Source: Chloroflexota bacterium (GTDB lineage Bacteria; Chloroflexota; Anaerolineae; Anaerolineales; Villigracilaceae). From it: a stretch of 6,157 nucleotides of DNA. The notes below the pieces were generated by a model. The model saw nothing but the letters and a program-made list of their open reading frames with translations. It was not told where the DNA came from and ran no database searches. A program made the translations under genes and the position numbers. Location of the stretch: contig JACPVB010000133.1 of assembly GCA_016191985.1 (NCBI GenBank), forward strand, positions 1-6,157. The letters run 5' to 3'. Shown piece by piece: positions 4,470-6,157 of this stretch; the first letter of the stretch is position 1, and the number at the start of each line of letters is the position of its first letter.

Positions 4470-5452
4470 GCCGATTTATTATCCAACACAACAATCGAAC
4501 AGAAGACCGGGCAACCCGGTCTTCTGCCGCGATTCGTACCCGTCAGGATCAGGCCGCGAAACGCACCTTCTTCATCATCACATTGCTGCCTGTCATTCTT
4601 ATCTTTATCGTGACAGTCGCGTTACTTGTCCGCTCCTGGCCTATCATGAGCGCGTACGGTCTATCTGACCTGCTCTTTGGCAAAGTTTGGAAACCCAACA
4701 ACGGCCAATTCGGTTTCTGGCCCTTTATTCTCGGCACGGTTTGGGTCACCACCGTTGGCGTTGTGCTTTCTGTGCCCGCATGTTTGCTCGTCTCCATCTA
4801 TCTTGCGGAATACGCCCACGCCCGCACGCGTTCCTTTGCCAAACCCATACTGGATTTGCTCGCCGCGATTCCACCGGTTGTGTACGGCGTGTGGGGATTG
4901 CTCGCCATTGTCCCTTTTGTGGACGACGCACTCGCGCCTCTTTCCGACCGTTGGCTTGGTTCCATTTCGATCTTCAGTGTTACCCAACCGACAGGGTTTG
5001 GAATCCTCTCCGCTGGCATCGTGCTCGCAGTGATGATCTCACCGCTCATTATTTCCGTGATCTACGAAATTTTCTCCACCGTCCCGCATGACTTGCGGCA
5101 CGCTTCCCTCGCCGTCGGTGCAACCCAATGGCAGACCATTCGGAATATTGTTCTACCTCAGGTATTACCGGGCATCATCGCCGCCGTTGTGCTGGGAGCA
5201 TCGCGCGCGCTCGGCGAAACCATCGCGGTGTTGATGGTGGTGGGCAACGTCCCGAATGTGCCGACCTCCGTCTTTGACTCGGCGTATCCGCTCCCGGCGT
5301 TGATCGCAAATAACTACGGCGAGATGATGTCCATCCCGTTATATGATGCGGCATTGCTCGGCGCAGCGCTTGTTTTATTGGTAGTCATTCTGATCTTTAA
5401 TATCCTCTCCACCATCGTTCTTCAAAGAATGTTGAGGCGAAAATGGGCATAA
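4466..5452 (+). CDS. pstC: Phosphate ABC transporter permease PstC
   Basis: This 328-residue inner-membrane permease starts at ATG 4466, overlapping the pstS stop. There is no Shine-Dalgarno sequence and no other ATG, GTG or TTG in frame before the first membrane helix, so translation is probably coupled to pstS. After a polar, Arg-rich N-terminus (1-33), about six hydrophobic segments follow: about 35-56, 85-113, 127-150, 176-200, 232-258 and 294-318. IPPVVYGVWGLL (135-146) is a PstC/PstA signature. STVPHDLRHASLAVGATQWQTIRNIVLP (204-231) is the EAA loop that contacts the ATPase PstB. GASRALGETIAVLMV (244-258) is the conserved C-terminal PstC motif. With PstA it forms the phosphate channel. 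A 12-bp perfect hairpin lies within codons 12-21, an odd position that may tune expression. Confidence 0.92.
   Translation: MSRFIIQHNNRTEDRATRSSAAIRTRQDQAAKRTFFIITLLPVILIFIVTVALLVRSWPIMSAYGLSDLLFGKVWKPNNGQFGFWPFILGTVWVTTVGVVLSVPACLLVSIYLAEYAHARTRSFAKPILDLLAAIPPVVYGVWGLLAIVPFVDDALAPLSDRWLGSISIFSVTQPTGFGILSAGIVLAVMISPLIISVIYEIFSTVPHDLRHASLAVGATQWQTIRNIVLPQVLPGIIAAVVLGASRALGETIAVLMVVGNVPNVPTSVFDSAYPLPALIANNYGEMMSIPLYDAALLGAALVLLVVILIFNILSTIVLQRMLRRKWA
4500..4526 (+). promoter_or_regulatory. Strong 12-bp hairpin at the pstS/pstC junction, inside the pstC coding start
   Basis: CAGAAGACCGGG (4500-4511), the loop CAA (4512-4514) and CCCGGTCTTCTG (4515-4526) form a perfect 12-bp stem beginning 31 bases after the pstS stop. 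No T-run follows, so it is not a standard intrinsic terminator. Hairpins after binding-protein genes of ABC operons are known to protect the upstream mRNA or reduce downstream expression. That role fits, since PstS is needed in excess of the permeases. Confidence 0.7.
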
Positions 5453-5495
5453 AGAAAAAATTTGATAACGCTTCAGGCAGCAACGGGAGCATCCC

Positions 5496-6157
5496 ATGAA
5501 AATGAAGAAAAAACTCTTCCAAAGACGACATCTCGTTGAATTATTCATGAAGACCATCATGCGCATTGCCCTGGTCATCGTTGCGGGCGCGCTCGGTCTC
5601 ATTTTATGGACGATCATCTCACGCGGCCTACCCTCTCTTTCATGGGACATGGTCTCACAAGTCCCCAAAGGCGGATATTACATGGGCAAGGAAGGCGGCA
5701 TTCTCAACGCCATCATTGGTTCAGCTTATCTGGCGAGCGGCGGGACATTGCTCGCCATCTTCATCAGCCTGCCGATTGTCCTGTATCTCAAAGCTTATCT
5801 CGGTGACTCGAAATGGGGCGGTTACGTCCGCCTTTCGCTGGATGTATTGTGGGGGATTCCATCCGTCGTCTACGGCGCGTTTGGGTTTGCATTGATGATC
5901 GCTTTTGGCCTGCGTGCCTCTTTATTGGCCGGTATCATCGTCCTTGCCCTGATCGAACTCCCCATCATGACCCGCGCCATGGACGAAGTCATCCGCCGCA
6001 TGCCCGCAGATTTGGAACATGCCGCGTTTGCATTAGGCTCCACAAAATTTGAAGTGGCCTTGCACGTGGTGACTCGGCAAATGCTGCCGGGCATCGTCAC
6101 CGCCATTTTGCTGGCCTTCGGGCGCGGCATCGGTGACGCGGCTTCTGTTTTATTTAC
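5496..6157 (+). CDS. pstA: Phosphate ABC transporter permease PstA (3' partial)
   Basis: The frame opens at ATG 5496, six bases after GGGAG (5485-5489), and runs without a stop to the window end: 220 complete codons plus two bases. The start is 43 bases after the pstC stop. A lysine/arginine-rich N-terminus (1-13) precedes membrane segments at about 22-42, 70-99, 113-138, 142-158 and 197-212. WGIPSVVYGAFGF (119-131) is the shared PstA/PstC signature. IRRMPADLEHAAFALGSTKFEVALHVVTRQMLP (166-198) is the EAA loop. GRGIGDAASVLF (209-220) corresponds to the family's conserved G-E-T/S-A-P-L-L-F region, with Asp in place of the usual Glu. It pairs with PstC to form the phosphate channel. The rest of pstA, and probably pstB and phoU, lie beyond the window. 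Confidence 0.9.
   Translation, partial: MKMKKKLFQRRHLVELFMKTIMRIALVIVAGALGLILWTIISRGLPSLSWDMVSQVPKGGYYMGKEGGILNAIIGSAYLASGGTLLAIFISLPIVLYLKAYLGDSKWGGYVRLSLDVLWGIPSVVYGAFGFALMIAFGLRASLLAGIIVLALIELPIMTRAMDEVIRRMPADLEHAAFALGSTKFEVALHVVTRQMLPGIVTAILLAFGRGIGDAASVLF

Noticed and set aside
4500..4526. Intrinsic terminator between pstS and pstC
   Set aside because: The stem is strong, but no T-run follows and it lies inside pstC, so complete termination is unlikely.

Overview
This 6.2-kb window looks like a piece of a bacterial chromosome, probably Chloroflexota and most likely Anaerolineae-like. That is an inference from three things: the lipoprotein leader of the phosphate-binding protein, whose lipobox is followed by an Ala/Pro/Thr-rich linker; the style of the GNAT and atypical-SDR proteins; and a GAAC-N4-GTTC operator. 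There is no rRNA or other marker to prove it. Coding DNA is GC-rich, while the intergenic DNA is clearly richer in A and T.

Layout. Bases 1-1658 hold the end of a plus-strand operon: an NAD(P)-binding atypical SDR (N-terminus cut off) and, two bases later, a COG3375-type GNAT acetyltransferase. It converges on a minus-strand gene (1809-2543) for a four-helix membrane protein with a Pro/Asn-rich tail. The 150-bp gap between them is packed with inverted repeats and probably ends transcription from both sides. The membrane-protein gene has a textbook promoter (TTGACA, 17 bp, TATATT) whose spacer is filled by a LexA-like palindrome. The divergent intergenic region (2544-2891) also holds a possible insertion-sequence end remnant.

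Bases 2892-6157 hold an Rrf2-family regulator with four cysteines, then pstS, pstC and pstA (cut by the window end), the substrate-binding lipoprotein and two permeases of a high-affinity phosphate ABC importer. The ATPase (pstB) and phoU would be expected just beyond the right edge but are not visible. The rrf2 promoter (TTGACA, 17 bp, TATGAT) carries a perfect 23-bp palindrome. A second motif, 18 of 21 positions identical, occurs in the rrf2 leader and, inverted, over the pstS -10 region. Together these suggest a self-regulated Rrf2 protein that also controls phosphate uptake, in place of or alongside the usual PhoB/PhoP control. This link is the most interesting hypothesis in the window. 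A 12-bp perfect hairpin at the start of pstC probably sets the pstS:pstC expression ratio.
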